Assembly: GCA_021794595.1 (NCBI GenBank)
Contig: JAJYQN010000123.1
Span: 1 to 44,889, forward strand
DNA: 44,889 nt
Direction of reading: 5' to 3'
Origin: Pseudomonadota bacterium
Lineage (GTDB): Bacteria; Pseudomonadota; Gammaproteobacteria; Acidiferrobacterales; Acidiferrobacteraceae
Shown here: in pieces, positions 1 through 7,488 of the stretch
Position numbering within the stretch: the stretch's first letter is position 1
How the letters are laid out: each line of letters begins with the position of its first letter
Notes under the pieces: generated by a model
The model's input: only the letters and a program-made list of their open reading frames with translations
Told to the model about the DNA's origin: nothing
Databases searched by the model: none
Position numbers and translations under genes: made by a program

Positions 1-234
1 GTAATAGGTCTGGCCGGTCCCGGCCCCGGGGGTGACCAGCGCCGACCCTAAGGAAATGGTGCTGCCGGTGATGGGGGTGGCGGTGGACTGCGGAACCGCA
101 TACGACTGGTACCCGAGAGGTCCCGCCGTGACGTCCGCATGAGCCGCCACCCCCAGGGAAAAGGCCAGAGGAGCCGCTAGCAAAAGGAGGGAAATCAATG
201 TTTCACGCAGGCCACTGTGATACGTGCGCGCCAT
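1..234 (-). CDS. Secreted protein, N-terminal part (runs off left edge)
   Basis: An open frame of 78 codons starts with ATG at 234 and continues without a stop to base 1, so only the N-terminus is in the window. A good ribosome site (AGAGGAA, about 6 nt upstream) supports the start. The first ~33 residues are a signal peptide: a short basic start (MARTYHSGLRE), a hydrophobic core (LISLLLLAAPLAFSLGVAA) and a likely cleavage after AHA. The mature part begins DVTAGPLGYQSYAVPQ and is rich in Thr, Ser and Gly. I do not recognise the family. The composition fits an exported or surface protein. It is divergent from the next gene at 632. Confidence 0.6.
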   Translation of the reverse strand, partial: MARTYHSGLRETLISLLLLAAPLAFSLGVAAHADVTAGPLGYQSYAVPQSTATPITGSTISLGSALVTPGAGTGQTYY

Positions 235-499
235 ACCGTATTCCTCTTGAAAAGAGGCTAGCCGCGAGCACGCGCGGCCGCCGGAAAAACATGAACGCCA
301 ATACGACAACGCGCATGCTGGCGGAGCGTGAGCCCTAAGAAAATGCCTTTCGGATACCCGCAAGGACGCGACAGATGGATGGGGCGGTATGATCAATCGG
401 GGCGATAAATGGCCAGGGCACGCAGGTCCTAGTGAGTCGTCTCGCAAGGCTTGGGGCTTTCGACGAAAGGCGCTATAGGGGACCAATTTTAGGCGCTGG

Positions 500-520
500 G
501 GACCTAGGGCGACTAGGTCC
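500..520. repeat. Inverted repeat upstream of a promoter
   Basis: Arms GGACCTAG (500-507) and CTAGGTCC (513-520) are perfect reverse complements around the 5-nt spacer GGCGA. It lies about 20 bp upstream of the -35 element at 541. It has no T-run, so it fits an operator better than a terminator, but no regulator can be named. Confidence 0.4.
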
Positions 521-540
521 AGCAGCCCCGTCTCGCGCCC

Positions 541-570
541 TTGACAAGCGGACCCAGGGGCACAGATAGT
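541..570 (+). promoter_or_regulatory. Putative sigma-70 promoter for the gene at 632
   Basis: A perfect -35 hexamer TTGACA at 541-546 is followed after 18 bp by GATAGT at 565-570 (4 of 6 matches to the -10 consensus). The predicted start of transcription is near 577, giving a leader of about 55 nt before the ATG at 632. Confidence 0.4.
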
Positions 571-631
571 AGGCGCACGGCAAGAGCGTAAAAGCCGCGT
601 ATACAGCGATCGGCGGCAACGAGGGGGAACC

Positions 632-1402
632 ATGGCGCGTTGGGTACGGATGGTCGTGACGATAGGCGCCCTGATGGCGTCGCTTATGGGCTGCGTGGCT
701 CGTGCAGGCTATGGTTATTCGCAGACCTCAATGGCCATAGGAGGTCCGCAAGTCGCCTTTACGTTCAGCGACGGCGTCGCAGGCTACTATGATGCAACCT
801 ACAACGCCTATATCTACGGCGATAACGGCTACTATTACCGTTGGGCCGGAACGAACTGGGTTTATGCGAACGACTACGGCGGCCCGTGGCAGCCTGTCGT
901 CACAAGCGTGTACCTGCCCCCGCTCCTCGCTTACGGCCCGCCGCCGCCGGTAGTGGCCTACCGGCCCTACTTTGTCTGGTGGCGCCAACACGAAGCACGC
1001 TGGTATGCGGCAAGACATCCTCGCTGGTGGTATCGACACCGGATCTACGTCCGCCACTACGCCTTATGGCACGAGCATGTGGTCCGGTTTTACGCTCGCC
1101 ATCCCGGCCAAAGACCAGGCATGCGGCCGCTGTTTCGCACCCGCGCACCACGACTCTACCGCGCGCCGCAAAGACGCAGGTTTTATGGGCCACGCCGCCT
1201 TCCCGCGCAACGGATGCGTGCCTACGGCCGCCCCCACCCGTTCCGGGGCCGGCCGCATCCCCGGTATTTTCATCCTCATCCCCGCCCGATGCGTGGTGGG
1301 CCGGGTCCCCGCTATTTTCATCCCCATCCCCACCCGGCCCGCGGTCGGCCCCATCCTGGTCGATCTCCGCACAGGCGTCGTGGGCCAAATAGGCGTCCGT
1401 AA
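632..1402 (+). CDS. Exported Tyr-rich protein with His/Pro/Arg-rich repeat tail
   Basis: A 256-residue protein. The ATG is preceded by GAGGGGG. The N-terminus is a signal sequence that could be read as a lipoprotein signal (LMGC, Cys21) or as a type I site after ARA (residues 23-25). Residues 26-115 are rich in Tyr, Trp and Gly (YNAYIYGDNGYYYRW, then GGPWQPV), a composition seen in small exported proteins of unknown role. From about residue 116 the chain becomes very rich in Arg, His, Trp and Pro, ending in two 16-residue repeats (205-220, 221-236) built on RYFHPHP and a partial third. The His-Pro clusters could bind metal or anionic polymers; that is inference. I recognise no named family. 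It is followed by a long hairpin at 1435-1468 and is convergent with sspB. Confidence 0.6.
   Translation: MARWVRMVVTIGALMASLMGCVARAGYGYSQTSMAIGGPQVAFTFSDGVAGYYDATYNAYIYGDNGYYYRWAGTNWVYANDYGGPWQPVVTSVYLPPLLAYGPPPPVVAYRPYFVWWRQHEARWYAARHPRWWYRHRIYVRHYALWHEHVVRFYARHPGQRPGMRPLFRTRAPRLYRAPQRRRFYGPRRLPAQRMRAYGRPHPFRGRPHPRYFHPHPRPMRGGPGPRYFHPHPHPARGRPHPGRSPHRRRGPNRRP
1244..1357 (+). repeat. 48-bp in-frame tandem repeat (2.4 copies)
   Basis: Copies at 1244-1291 and 1292-1339, plus a partial copy at 1340-1357, encode the repeating RG(R/G)P(H/G)P RYFHPHP unit at the C-terminus of the exported protein. The period is exactly 16 codons, and the copies differ at several bases, so the duplication is not recent. 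Confidence 0.7.
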
Positions 1403-1434
1403 GGGAGATCGTACGGCCGGCCCAGGTCTGCGCA

Positions 1435-1468
1435 CGGTAGTGGTGTCCCGTCATTGACGCCACTACCG
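1435..1468. terminator. Hairpin between convergent genes
   Basis: CGGTAGTGG (1435-1443) pairs with CCACTACCG (1460-1468). Inside the loop GTC (1445-1447) can pair with GAC (1456-1458), extending the helix with one mismatch. It lies 33 nt after the stop at 1402. It lacks a U-tract, so it may be a weak or Rho-assisted end, or a stabilising 3' structure. The rest of 1403-1596 shows no gene. Confidence 0.4.
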
Positions 1469-1596
1469 CCGAAAGGCTTGCATGGCAGGTCCCCCACGAC
1501 CCGGCACAGCATCACGGACCGTACTTCGAGTGGACGTACAATGTAGCTGGCACGACCGAATGGTCGCCTAGAAACTCTAGCGGAAGACAACGGGCC

Positions 1597-1995
1597 TTAC
1601 TTAACGCGGCGTAAGGTCGGGCCTTTACGAGCGGGTGGAGTATCAGGGGTCTGCGGAGACGGGGGCAGGGTCGGAGGCTCGTCATCAAGCTCCCCCTCAA
1701 AAGAGAGACCCCTGCCGTTCTCGCGGGCATAGATGGCGAGGACCGCAAAAATGGGCACCACGATCAGAAACGGCTGACCGCCAAAACGAGCCTGAAAACT
1801 CACTACCTCATCTTGCAAGGAAAAGGCACGCACGGCACGCGGATCGATATTAAGAGTGATGCGCCCCTCCTCGATATGGCTGGCCGGGACTTGCACCCCC
1901 GGCTTGCCCGCATCTACCAGGAGAAACGGGCTAAAGCCCGCCTCCACGGCCCAGTTGTACACCGCCTGGACGAGATGCGTACGAAGGGCCGACAT
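1597..1995 (-). CDS. sspB: Stringent starvation protein B, ClpXP adaptor
   Basis: A 132-residue SspB. It tethers ssrA-tagged and other substrates to the ClpXP protease in the cytoplasm. The substrate-binding core is clear: FSPFLLVDA, VQVPASHIEEGRITLNI, VVSFQARFGGQP and the hallmark VLAIYARENGRG. A flexible acidic/proline linker (ELDDEPPTLPPSPQTPDTPP) leads to the short ClpX-docking tail at the extreme C-terminus (PTLRRVK; the E. coli tail ends in LRVVK), so the tethering module appears intact. The start ATG overlaps the sspA stop by one base (TGATG), which indicates translational coupling. Length is slightly below the E. coli protein (165) because of a shorter linker. Confidence 0.95.
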   Translation of the reverse strand: MSALRTHLVQAVYNWAVEAGFSPFLLVDAGKPGVQVPASHIEEGRITLNIDPRAVRAFSLQDEVVSFQARFGGQPFLIVVPIFAVLAIYARENGRGLSFEGELDDEPPTLPPSPQTPDTPPARKGPTLRRVK

Positions 1996-2621
1996 CAGCG
2001 CCGCATATCCCGCTCAGCGTCCGTGAGGCTCAAGCGGAAGGGTTTACGGGCAAACAGCCGCTCCGCGTAGTCGAGAATCGGTTTCGCTTGGCGAGGGAGC
2101 TCGATATCGTAGTGGGGCAGGCGCCATAGGAGCGGCGCCAGCGCGCAATCGGTCAGCGTAAACTCCTCGCCCAACAAGTAGGCCTGCTCCTTAAAAACAG
2201 GAGAAATGACCGTAAGACCATCGCGAATAATGGTCCGGGCACGCTGCGCCACCCTCTTGTCCTCGCCCTCCAACTGGGGGAGCAGGTCATACCAATCGCG
2301 ATTAAAGCGCCACAACATGAGGCGCGCCCGACCCCGGTTGACGGGATCCACGGGCATAAGGGGCGGATGAGGCAGGCGTTCGTCGAGATACTCTATGATA
2401 ATGTGTGACTCGTACAAAACGAGATCCCGATCCACCATGGTGGGGACCTGGTTATAGGGGTTGAGCTCGGCCAATTCGCGCGGCTTCTTTTTGAGATCGA
2501 TGTGGACGATTTGGCACTCCACATCCTTTTCAAGCAGAACGATCCGAGTTTTATGACTGAAAGGGCAAGTCGTCCCAGAGTAGAGGGTCATGATCGGCTT
2601 TCGGACCGTGGGTATTGCCAT
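1995..2621 (-). CDS. sspA: Stringent starvation protein A (GST-fold RNA polymerase-associated)
   Basis: A 208-residue protein with an N-terminal thioredoxin-like GST domain (MTLYSGTTCPFSHKTRIVLL, NQVPTMVDRDLVLYES at about residues 11-70) and an all-helical C-terminal domain. SspA binds RNA polymerase and helps cells through starvation and acid stress; it does not act as a glutathione transferase. Length fits the family (about 210). ATG at 2621 with a GGAGAT ribosome site. It is the first gene of the sspA-sspB pair. Its promoter should lie between 2622 and 2800, shared with the divergent protease gene, but no strong minus-strand hexamers are evident there. Confidence 0.95.
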   Translation of the reverse strand: MAIPTVRKPIMTLYSGTTCPFSHKTRIVLLEKDVECQIVHIDLKKKPRELAELNPYNQVPTMVDRDLVLYESHIIIEYLDERLPHPPLMPVDPVNRGRARLMLWRFNRDWYDLLPQLEGEDKRVAQRARTIIRDGLTVISPVFKEQAYLLGEEFTLTDCALAPLLWRLPHYDIELPRQAKPILDYAERLFARKPFRLSLTDAERDMRR

Positions 2622-2724
2622 ACTGATCTCCAGGCCCCGGTTAAACGTCGGGGTATACGCCGACAGATATTGTCAGAAAACTCGCCTCCAGCCCTGAAAG
2701 CCCCTCTCGCGCCGGAGCCGCCAC

Positions 2725-2754
2725 TTAACTTAAAGGGCGCATAAACCTTATAAT
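2725..2754 (+). promoter_or_regulatory. Putative sigma-70 promoter for algW/degS
   Basis: A perfect -10 TATAAT (2749-2754) with TTAACT (2725-2730, 4 of 6) 18 bp upstream. Expected transcription start is near 2761, giving a leader of about 45 nt that contains the AGGAG ribosome site of the gene at 2806. Confidence 0.5.
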
Positions 2755-2805
2755 TTTACTCCATAATGCCGAGCCCGCCTAGGGCGAGCCACTTAAAGGA
2801 GCCCT

Positions 2806-3969
2806 ATGCGCGTCCAACATCGCCTCACAACCTTAGCCAGGATCATCACTGGGGGGCTGGCGCTGGCCTTTATCGTCGTCCTCATCTGGCCACAAATCAT
2901 CAAAACCCGCCCCAGAGTCGTTATACGCGAAGCCAGGCCCGAGAGGGGTCGTGCGAAAGGTCCCGTATCGTACGCCTACGCCGTAAAGCGCGCGGCGAAC
3001 GCCGTTGTCAATATTAACACGGCCAAGGTCGTCCTCCTGCGACCCCAACCTTTCTCGCAGCAGCGATTTTTCGAACAATTCTCCGGGCGCCAGCCGTCCG
3101 CGACCAAAAAACGTCTAGAAACCAGTCTGGGTTCCGGGGTCGTTATCACCAAGAGCGGCTTCATCCTGACAAATTACCATGTCATTAAAGGGGCGGACGC
3201 CATCCGCGTCTTTCTGAAGGATGGTCGAGGCGCGACCGCCAGGGTTGTGGGCATCGACCCCTCGACAGACCTCGCCGTACTCAAGATCCATCTGCCGCGC
3301 CTGACGCCGATCACCTGGGGTCACGCCCGCGATGTTCAGGTGGGCGATGTGGTCTTGGCCATAGGCGACCCCTTTGGCATCGGCCAGACGGTGACCATGG
3401 GCATCGTAAGCGCCACCGGGCGCGACGAACTGGGGCTGAGCTCGATAGAGAACTTCATCCAAACGGACGCGGCCATCAACCCCGGCAATTCCGGTGGCGC
3501 CTTGATCAACACCGAAGGGGACCTGGTGGGCATCGACACCGCCATCTACACCCATAGCGGCGGGTTTCAGGGAATCGGCTTTGCGATCCCGGTGAATCTG
3601 GCGCGCCATGTATTCAACCAGATCGTAAAATACGGTCACGTCATCGAAGGCTGGATCGGGGTAGCCGGCCAGACCTTGACCCCGAGCCTGACACAAACCC
3701 TGAAGCTTCCTAAATCGACCCGCGGGGTCTTGGTTGTGGGGGTCTACCAGAAGAGTCCGGCGGCAGCGGCGGGCCTGAAACCTGGCGACATCATTGCCGC
3801 CATCAACGGACGCCCCCTGCTCAATGCCAACACTGCCTTATTGACGATCGCCGATACGAAGCCCGGGGTCACGCTCACGCTCGGCGTGGTGCGCCATGGG
3901 CGACGTCTTACGCTCCCGGTCCGGGTAGCGCCGCGGCCACCCATGAAGCTCGTACCGACCCATCCTTAA
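2806..3969 (+). CDS. algW: AlgW/DegS-type periplasmic serine protease, one PDZ domain
   Basis: A 387-residue HtrA-family protease. One N-terminal membrane anchor (residues ~12-30) with no cleavage site is followed by the trypsin-like domain. The catalytic triad is visible: His125 (LTNYHVIKGAD), Asp155 (DPSTDLAVLKI) and Ser229 (GNSGGALIN). A single PDZ domain follows at about 283-375 (GWIGV to LTLPVRV). The anchor plus one PDZ separates it from DegP/DegQ, which are secreted and carry two. AlgW/DegS sense misfolded outer-membrane proteins through PDZ and cut the anti-sigma factor that holds sigma-E. Length matches AlgW (389), and the AlgW gene is next to hisC/hisD/murA in Pseudomonas, as it nearly is here. 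Start chosen at ATG with AGGAG 5 nt upstream. The symbol degS would be equally defensible. Confidence 0.85.
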   Translation: MRVQHRLTTLARIITGGLALAFIVVLIWPQIIKTRPRVVIREARPERGRAKGPVSYAYAVKRAANAVVNINTAKVVLLRPQPFSQQRFFEQFSGRQPSATKKRLETSLGSGVVITKSGFILTNYHVIKGADAIRVFLKDGRGATARVVGIDPSTDLAVLKIHLPRLTPITWGHARDVQVGDVVLAIGDPFGIGQTVTMGIVSATGRDELGLSSIENFIQTDAAINPGNSGGALINTEGDLVGIDTAIYTHSGGFQGIGFAIPVNLARHVFNQIVKYGHVIEGWIGVAGQTLTPSLTQTLKLPKSTRGVLVVGVYQKSPAAAAGLKPGDIIAAINGRPLLNANTALLTIADTKPGVTLTLGVVRHGRRLTLPVRVAPRPPMKLVPTHP

Positions 3970-3983
3970 AAAGGCGGCGACGA

Positions 3984-4002
3984 GCCCCTGATTGGCTGGG
4001 GC
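3984..4002. terminator. Weak hairpin between convergent algW and tatC
   Basis: GCCCC (3984-3988) pairs with GGGGC (3998-4002) over a 9-nt loop in the 72-bp gap between the two convergent stop codons. There is no U-run, so termination here is only a suggestion. Confidence 0.25.
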
Positions 4003-4041
4003 CGTCCTTAGGCGCGGGCTCCACCCAAAGGCAATGTGAGT

Positions 4042-4920
4042 CTAGGGCTTGCGGGGTGACCTGCGACGAGGACGGCGGCGGCGGCGCGGCGCACTGGGCT
4101 CACCATCAGCTTGCGTCAGGGAGTGCGCAGCCACGCGATCCGGGACGTCGGGCCCCGGGGTCGGCTCCAAGCTTGGGGCCGGGACTGGGCGCTTGCGCAC
4201 CCGATAAGCGACCAGGAGACCCGCCTCGAATAACCCCCACATCGCAAGCGCCAGCAACGTCATAGAAAAGGCATCCGGAGGAGTCACGATACCCGCCAAT
4301 ACAAAGGCGGCCAAAATGACGTAACGGCGCCTGGCTGACAAGGTCTCGGGCCTTATGACCCCGATCACGACCAAAAGGACGATGGCTACGGGAATCTCGA
4401 AGGCGAGCCCAAAGGCGAAAAAGAGAGCCAAAACAAAGCTCAGATAGGAGTTGATATCGGTCATGACCCGCACGCCCGGCGGTGCGGCATGAGCGAAGAA
4501 TCCAAACGCCAAGGGGAAAATAAAGAAATACGCAAACGCCATACCCAAATAAAAGAGCAAGGTGCTCGACACCAACAAAGGCGTCGCGAAACGACGCTCC
4601 TTGTCGTAAAGCCCGGGCGCTACGAACGCCCAGACTTGGTAGAGGATATAGGGAATCGCGAGTACTAGTGCCGTCGCAAAAGTGAGCTTCATCGGGGCGA
4701 TGAAGGTCGCCGGCAGATTGGTCGCGATCATGGCGCCGTTGGCCGGAAGAACCGCGGTCAATGGTCGAGCGAGAAGTACGTAAAGTTTGTTAGAAAACGG
4801 GAAAAGGGCAACAAAAACGAGAAACACCGCAATCGCGGCACGCAAGAGCCGTGTCCGCAATTCCAGTAGATGATCGATAAAACTTGCCTCGGCGGTTTCA
4901 GACGCCTTCGCCGCCGCCAT
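4042..4920 (-). CDS. tatC: Sec-independent protein translocase subunit TatC
   Basis: A 292-residue polytopic inner-membrane protein, the receptor subunit that reads the twin-arginine signal peptide. Diagnostic pieces are the cytoplasmic start FIDHLLELRTRLLRA, the periplasmic loop with PGLYDKERR (about 120-130), FPLAFGFF and six hydrophobic segments. The ATG at 4920 has AAGGAAG upstream and lies 23 nt inside tatB. The tail beyond residue ~245 is unusually long and ends in a run of arginines (SAPRRRRRPRRRSPRKP); typical TatC stops near 250-260. The same kind of tail ends TatB. It is the last gene of the murA-his-tat operon. Confidence 0.95.
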   Translation of the reverse strand: MAAAKASETAEASFIDHLLELRTRLLRAAIAVFLVFVALFPFSNKLYVLLARPLTAVLPANGAMIATNLPATFIAPMKLTFATALVLAIPYILYQVWAFVAPGLYDKERRFATPLLVSSTLLFYLGMAFAYFFIFPLAFGFFAHAAPPGVRVMTDINSYLSFVLALFFAFGLAFEIPVAIVLLVVIGVIRPETLSARRRYVILAAFVLAGIVTPPDAFSMTLLALAMWGLFEAGLLVAYRVRKRPVPAPSLEPTPGPDVPDRVAAHSLTQADGEPSAPRRRRRPRRRSPRKP

Positions 4921-5356
4921 TAGGCTTCCTTTGGTTATCGCGAACAGGGGAAGAAGTGCCGGAAGACGCAGACGCGCGTCGCCCCCGCCGCCTGCGCCTA
5001 CGCGGTGAACGGACAGCGGGCGCTGGGCCGGGTCTTCCCTGAGCGGAGGACCCCAAGGCCGGGGGGGTCTTATCCGGGCTATCGTCGCCGAGTGACTCCT
5101 GCCATTCGCTCGGCGTCAAGGACTCTCCCAAAAGAGACTTTGTTCGCTGCCACTCCTGATTGAGCTCGCGCAAAGGCGCCAAATGCTCGGTCCCCACCTG
5201 CCCGTCGAGATCCTCTTTGAGCTTGTTCATAAACCGCCGGGCGCGGCCCATCCAGCGACCGGCCGACCGCGCCACCTCGGGCAAGTGGCGCGGATCAAGA
5301 ACGATAACCGCGACCAAACCAATGATCAGAATTTCAGAAAGGCTGAAGTCAAACAT
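4898..5356 (-). CDS. tatB: Sec-independent protein translocase subunit TatB
   Basis: A 152-residue TatB. The N-terminal membrane helix MFDFSLSEILIIGLVAVIVL and the following amphipathic stretch (PRHLPEVARSAGRWMGRARR) are typical; an acidic residue near position 8 (Glu) is conserved. TatB forms the receptor complex with TatC. Residues ~60-100 form a helical region, and the C-terminus is disordered with a poly-arginine block (RSPRRRRRRGRRASA). It begins 11 nt after tatA and overlaps tatC by 23 nt. Confidence 0.93.
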   Translation of the reverse strand: MFDFSLSEILIIGLVAVIVLDPRHLPEVARSAGRWMGRARRFMNKLKEDLDGQVGTEHLAPLRELNQEWQRTKSLLGESLTPSEWQESLGDDSPDKTPPALGSSAQGRPGPAPAVRSPRRRRRRGRRASASSGTSSPVRDNQRKPNGGGEGV

Positions 5357-5367
5357 CAGGTATAAAC

Positions 5368-5646
5368 TTAACCTTTCCGGGTCCGCGACGACTGCGCTTT
5401 AGCCTTGGGCGCCGGTGAAGCGGTCGTGGCCTTACCTTCGATAATGCGAGTCTGCTTTTGCACGGGCGCATCGACGGGGCCTTCGCCCTCCTCGTCATGC
5501 TTTTCCGTCTCATCTTTCATGGCGCCGCGGAAATTCTTAATGGCGCTGCCCAGATCGGCACCGATATTGCGGACCTTGCTGGTCCCAAAAAGCACCACGA
5601 CGATAACCAAAATGATCAAAAGATGCCAAATGCTGAAAAGATCCAT
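5368..5646 (-). CDS. tatA: Sec-independent protein translocase subunit TatA
   Basis: A 92-residue TatA, the pore-forming or membrane-thinning subunit. One membrane helix ([18 protein letters not shown]) is followed by the family hinge and amphipathic helix ([20 protein letters not shown]), then a charged disordered tail. The ATG at 5646 is preferred over a GTG at 5649. The AGGAGG ribosome site (minus strand, 5657-5652) is 5 nt from the ATG but only 2 nt from the GTG. That AGGAGG overlaps the hinT stop codon (TAG), which suggests coupled translation. Confidence 0.94.
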   Translation of the reverse strand: MDLFSIWHLLIILVIVVVLFGTSKVRNIGADLGSAIKNFRGAMKDETEKHDEEGEGPVDAPVQKQTRIIEGKATTASPAPKAKAQSSRTRKG

Positions 5647-5655
5647 CACCGCCTC

Positions 5656-5994
5656 CTAGAAGCCGGGCAACCGACCGCCGCCCAGCACATGTATATGTAG
5701 ATGAGGAATCTCCTGCCCGCCTCCGGGGCCGGTATTGATAATCGTCCGGAAGCCCTCTTTTAGCCCACCCTTGCGCGCGACCTCCGGCAAAAGCCCGATC
5801 ATATGAGCCACCAAACCATCCTGCTGGGGCGTCAGCTCTTCGAGACTCGCTATGTGCTCGCGGGGAATAAGCAGCAGGTGTACCGGGGCCTTAGGGTACT
5901 TGTCCGCGATCACAATGAGCCGATCATCCTCATATACGCGCGGAACCGAGATCTGGTTTCCGATAATCTGACAAAAAATACAGTTTGCCATCAT
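5656..5994 (-). CDS. hinT: HIT-family purine nucleoside phosphoramidase HinT
   Basis: A 112-residue HIT protein. HinT hydrolyses AMP-linked phosphoramidates such as AMP-lysine and is a small cytoplasmic dimer. The start [11 protein letters not shown], the substrate-pocket segment [14 protein letters not shown] and the catalytic histidine triad HLHIHVLGG (His98, His100, His102) are all present, and the length is normal. ATG at 5994 overlaps the hisE stop (ATGA); a second ATG follows directly at 5991. The position after hisE and before tatA is common in proteobacteria. Confidence 0.93.
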   Translation of the reverse strand: MMANCIFCQIIGNQISVPRVYEDDRLIVIADKYPKAPVHLLLIPREHIASLEELTPQQDGLVAHMIGLLPEVARKGGLKEGFRTIINTGPGGGQEIPHLHIHVLGGGRLPGF

Positions 5995-6317
5995 GATCTC
6001 TCCTGTCGGTTGGCCTTTTCCTCAATGCCCGATTGACCAAATCGACGCTTAAGTTCATCGAGCACCTGCTCCGGACTCAAATCCAAGAAAGACAGCAGGA
6101 CAAGGCTATGAAACCATAGGTCGGCCAGCTCGTGGATGATCTGCCCTTGATCGCCGCCCTTGGCCGCGATCAAGGTCTCCGCGGCCTCTTCCCCGATCTT
6201 CTTTAAAATGGTATCGAGGCCCTTCTGATAGAGGGAGGCGACATACGAGCCCTTCGGGTCGGCGCCCTTTCGCGCGCGCAGCGTCGCATAAAGCTCTGCC
6301 AGCACCTCGTCTTTCAT
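5991..6317 (-). CDS. hisE: Phosphoribosyl-ATP pyrophosphatase
   Basis: A 108-residue MazG-like enzyme for the second step of histidine synthesis: phosphoribosyl-ATP to phosphoribosyl-AMP plus pyrophosphate. The core [29 protein letters not shown] carries the acidic Mg-binding residues (GEEAAE), followed by [14 protein letters not shown]. The start is the ATG at 6317, which overlaps the hisI stop as ATGA and has GGGAG upstream; a longer upstream reading has no homologous sequence. It is separate from hisI here, unlike the fused HisIE of enterics. Confidence 0.95.
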   Translation of the reverse strand: MKDEVLAELYATLRARKGADPKGSYVASLYQKGLDTILKKIGEEAAETLIAAKGGDQGQIIHELADLWFHSLVLLSFLDLSPEQVLDELKRRFGQSGIEEKANRQERS

Positions 6318-6736
6318 TTTACTCCCAAATCCGGCATTTCGCCGTCCTTCCCATAAATGTCTTGAGCGGACTTGAGCACAGGATCCACCGGCACGAACTG
6401 ATCGCCTATAAGCCGCGAGTAGAAACAACTCTCGCGCCCGGTATGACAGGCAATGCCGCCCAGCTGCTCGACGAGCAAGAGCACGCTATCGCCGTCACAG
6501 TCGAGTCGCACCTCATGGAGACGCTGCACATGCCCGGATTCTTCCCCTTTGCGCCACAAACGTTGCCGAGAACGCGACCAGTAGACCGCCCTCCCCTCCT
6601 CTATACTAAGGCGCAGGGACTCCGGACTCATCCAGGCCAGCATCAGAACCTTTCGGGTCGTAAAATCCTGGGCAATGGCCGCCACCAGCCCATCGGCGGA
6701 CCATTTCACCTGGGAGGACCAAGCGGCGTCGGTCAT
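6314..6736 (-). CDS. hisI: Phosphoribosyl-AMP cyclohydrolase
   Basis: A 140-residue enzyme that opens the purine ring of phosphoribosyl-AMP (third step). The conserved set is visible: [33 protein letters not shown], the metal/substrate motif [12 protein letters not shown] and [11 protein letters not shown], whose Cys and His residues bind zinc. The start ATG at 6736 overlaps the hisF stop by 4 nt (ATGA) and has GAGGTG upstream. Confidence 0.96.
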   Translation of the reverse strand: MTDAAWSSQVKWSADGLVAAIAQDFTTRKVLMLAWMSPESLRLSIEEGRAVYWSRSRQRLWRKGEESGHVQRLHEVRLDCDGDSVLLLVEQLGGIACHTGRESCFYSRLIGDQFVPVDPVLKSAQDIYGKDGEMPDLGVK

Positions 6737-7488
6737 AAGCGCACCTCGATGCCGCGACTTGCCATATGCCGTTTGGCCTCGGCCACCGAAAATTCGCCAA
6801 AATGGAAGATGCTCGCGGCCAGCACGGCATCGGCCCGACCCTCCAAAATGCCATCGACCAAATGATCCAGGGTTCCGACGCCCCCCGAGGCGATCACCGG
6901 CACGGAAACGGCCGAGGTCACAGCGCGGGTCAGCCGCAGATCGAAACCATCGCGGGTACCATCGCGGTCCATGCTCGTCAGCAAAATCTCGCCGGCGCCA
7001 TAGTCGGCCATGCGGCACGCCCACTCCACGGCATCAAGCCCGGTCTGACGTCGACCACCATGAGTGAAGACCTCCCAATGGTCGCCGACCGCCTTCGCGT
7101 CGATCGCCACCACCAAACACTGGGCACCAAAATGATCGGCGGCCTCTTTGATGAAGTCTGGACGAACGACGGCTGCGGAATTAATACCGACCTTGTCGGC
7201 TCCGGCGTTCAGGAGGCGGCGCACATCCGCCACCTCACGCACCCCGCCCCCAACGGTTAAGGGGATAAAAACCTGAGCCGCGATGGCCTCGACCACCGAG
7301 ACCATGGTCTCGCGACCCTCATGGCTCGCACTGATGTCTAGGAAGGTAATCTCGTCGGCGCCGCTCGCGTCGTAGTGGCGCGCGGCCTCTACCGGATCGC
7401 CGGCATCGCGGATTTCCTGGAATCGGACGCCCTTAACGACCCGGCCACAATTGACGTCGAGACACGGGATAAGCCGCTTGGCCAGCAT
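6733..7488 (-). CDS. hisF: Imidazole glycerol phosphate synthase, cyclase subunit
   Basis: A 251-residue TIM barrel. With HisH it turns PRFAR plus ammonia from glutamine into imidazole glycerol phosphate and AICAR. The catalytic acids are Asp11 (LIPCLDVN) and Asp130 (VVAIDAK); the phosphate loops read TVGGGVRE and IASGGVGTL. The length is normal. The ATG directly follows the hisA stop codon with no gap. Confidence 0.97.
   Translation of the reverse strand: MLAKRLIPCLDVNCGRVVKGVRFQEIRDAGDPVEAARHYDASGADEITFLDISASHEGRETMVSVVEAIAAQVFIPLTVGGGVREVADVRRLLNAGADKVGINSAAVVRPDFIKEAADHFGAQCLVVAIDAKAVGDHWEVFTHGGRRQTGLDAVEWACRMADYGAGEILLTSMDRDGTRDGFDLRLTRAVTSAVSVPVIASGGVGTLDHLVDGILEGRADAVLAASIFHFGEFSVAEAKRHMASRGIEVRL

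Larger units (their letters stand above)
235..631. other. Intergenic region between two divergent exported-protein genes
   Basis: About 400 bases without a convincing gene. It holds the ribosome site of the left gene, an 8-bp inverted repeat at 500-520, a sigma-70-like promoter at 541-570 and the ribosome site (GAGGGGG) of the gene at 632. Two partial direct copies of a GGCGCT...GGGGACC word lie at about 469-486 and 492-504, the second running into the inverted repeat. Confidence 0.5.

Noticed and set aside
900-1463. Several long overlapping frames on both strands over the exported-protein gene
   Set aside because: They arise from the Arg/Pro/His-rich, GC-rich sequence. Only the plus-strand frame at 632 has a ribosome site, a signal peptide and in-frame protein repeats.
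1550-1567. TGGCACG resembling the -24 part of a sigma-54 promoter
   Set aside because: The -12 TTGC element is absent at the required spacing; the sequence there reads AATG.
2661-2680. GACA-GATAT-TGTC palindrome upstream of sspA
   Set aside because: The arms are only 4 bp, and the -10/-35 hexamers around it are poorly spaced; too weak to call as an operator or promoter.
3115-3696. 193-codon minus-strand frame inside algW
   Set aside because: It lies opposite the conserved protease domain, has no recognisable domain, and is explained by codon bias of the real gene.
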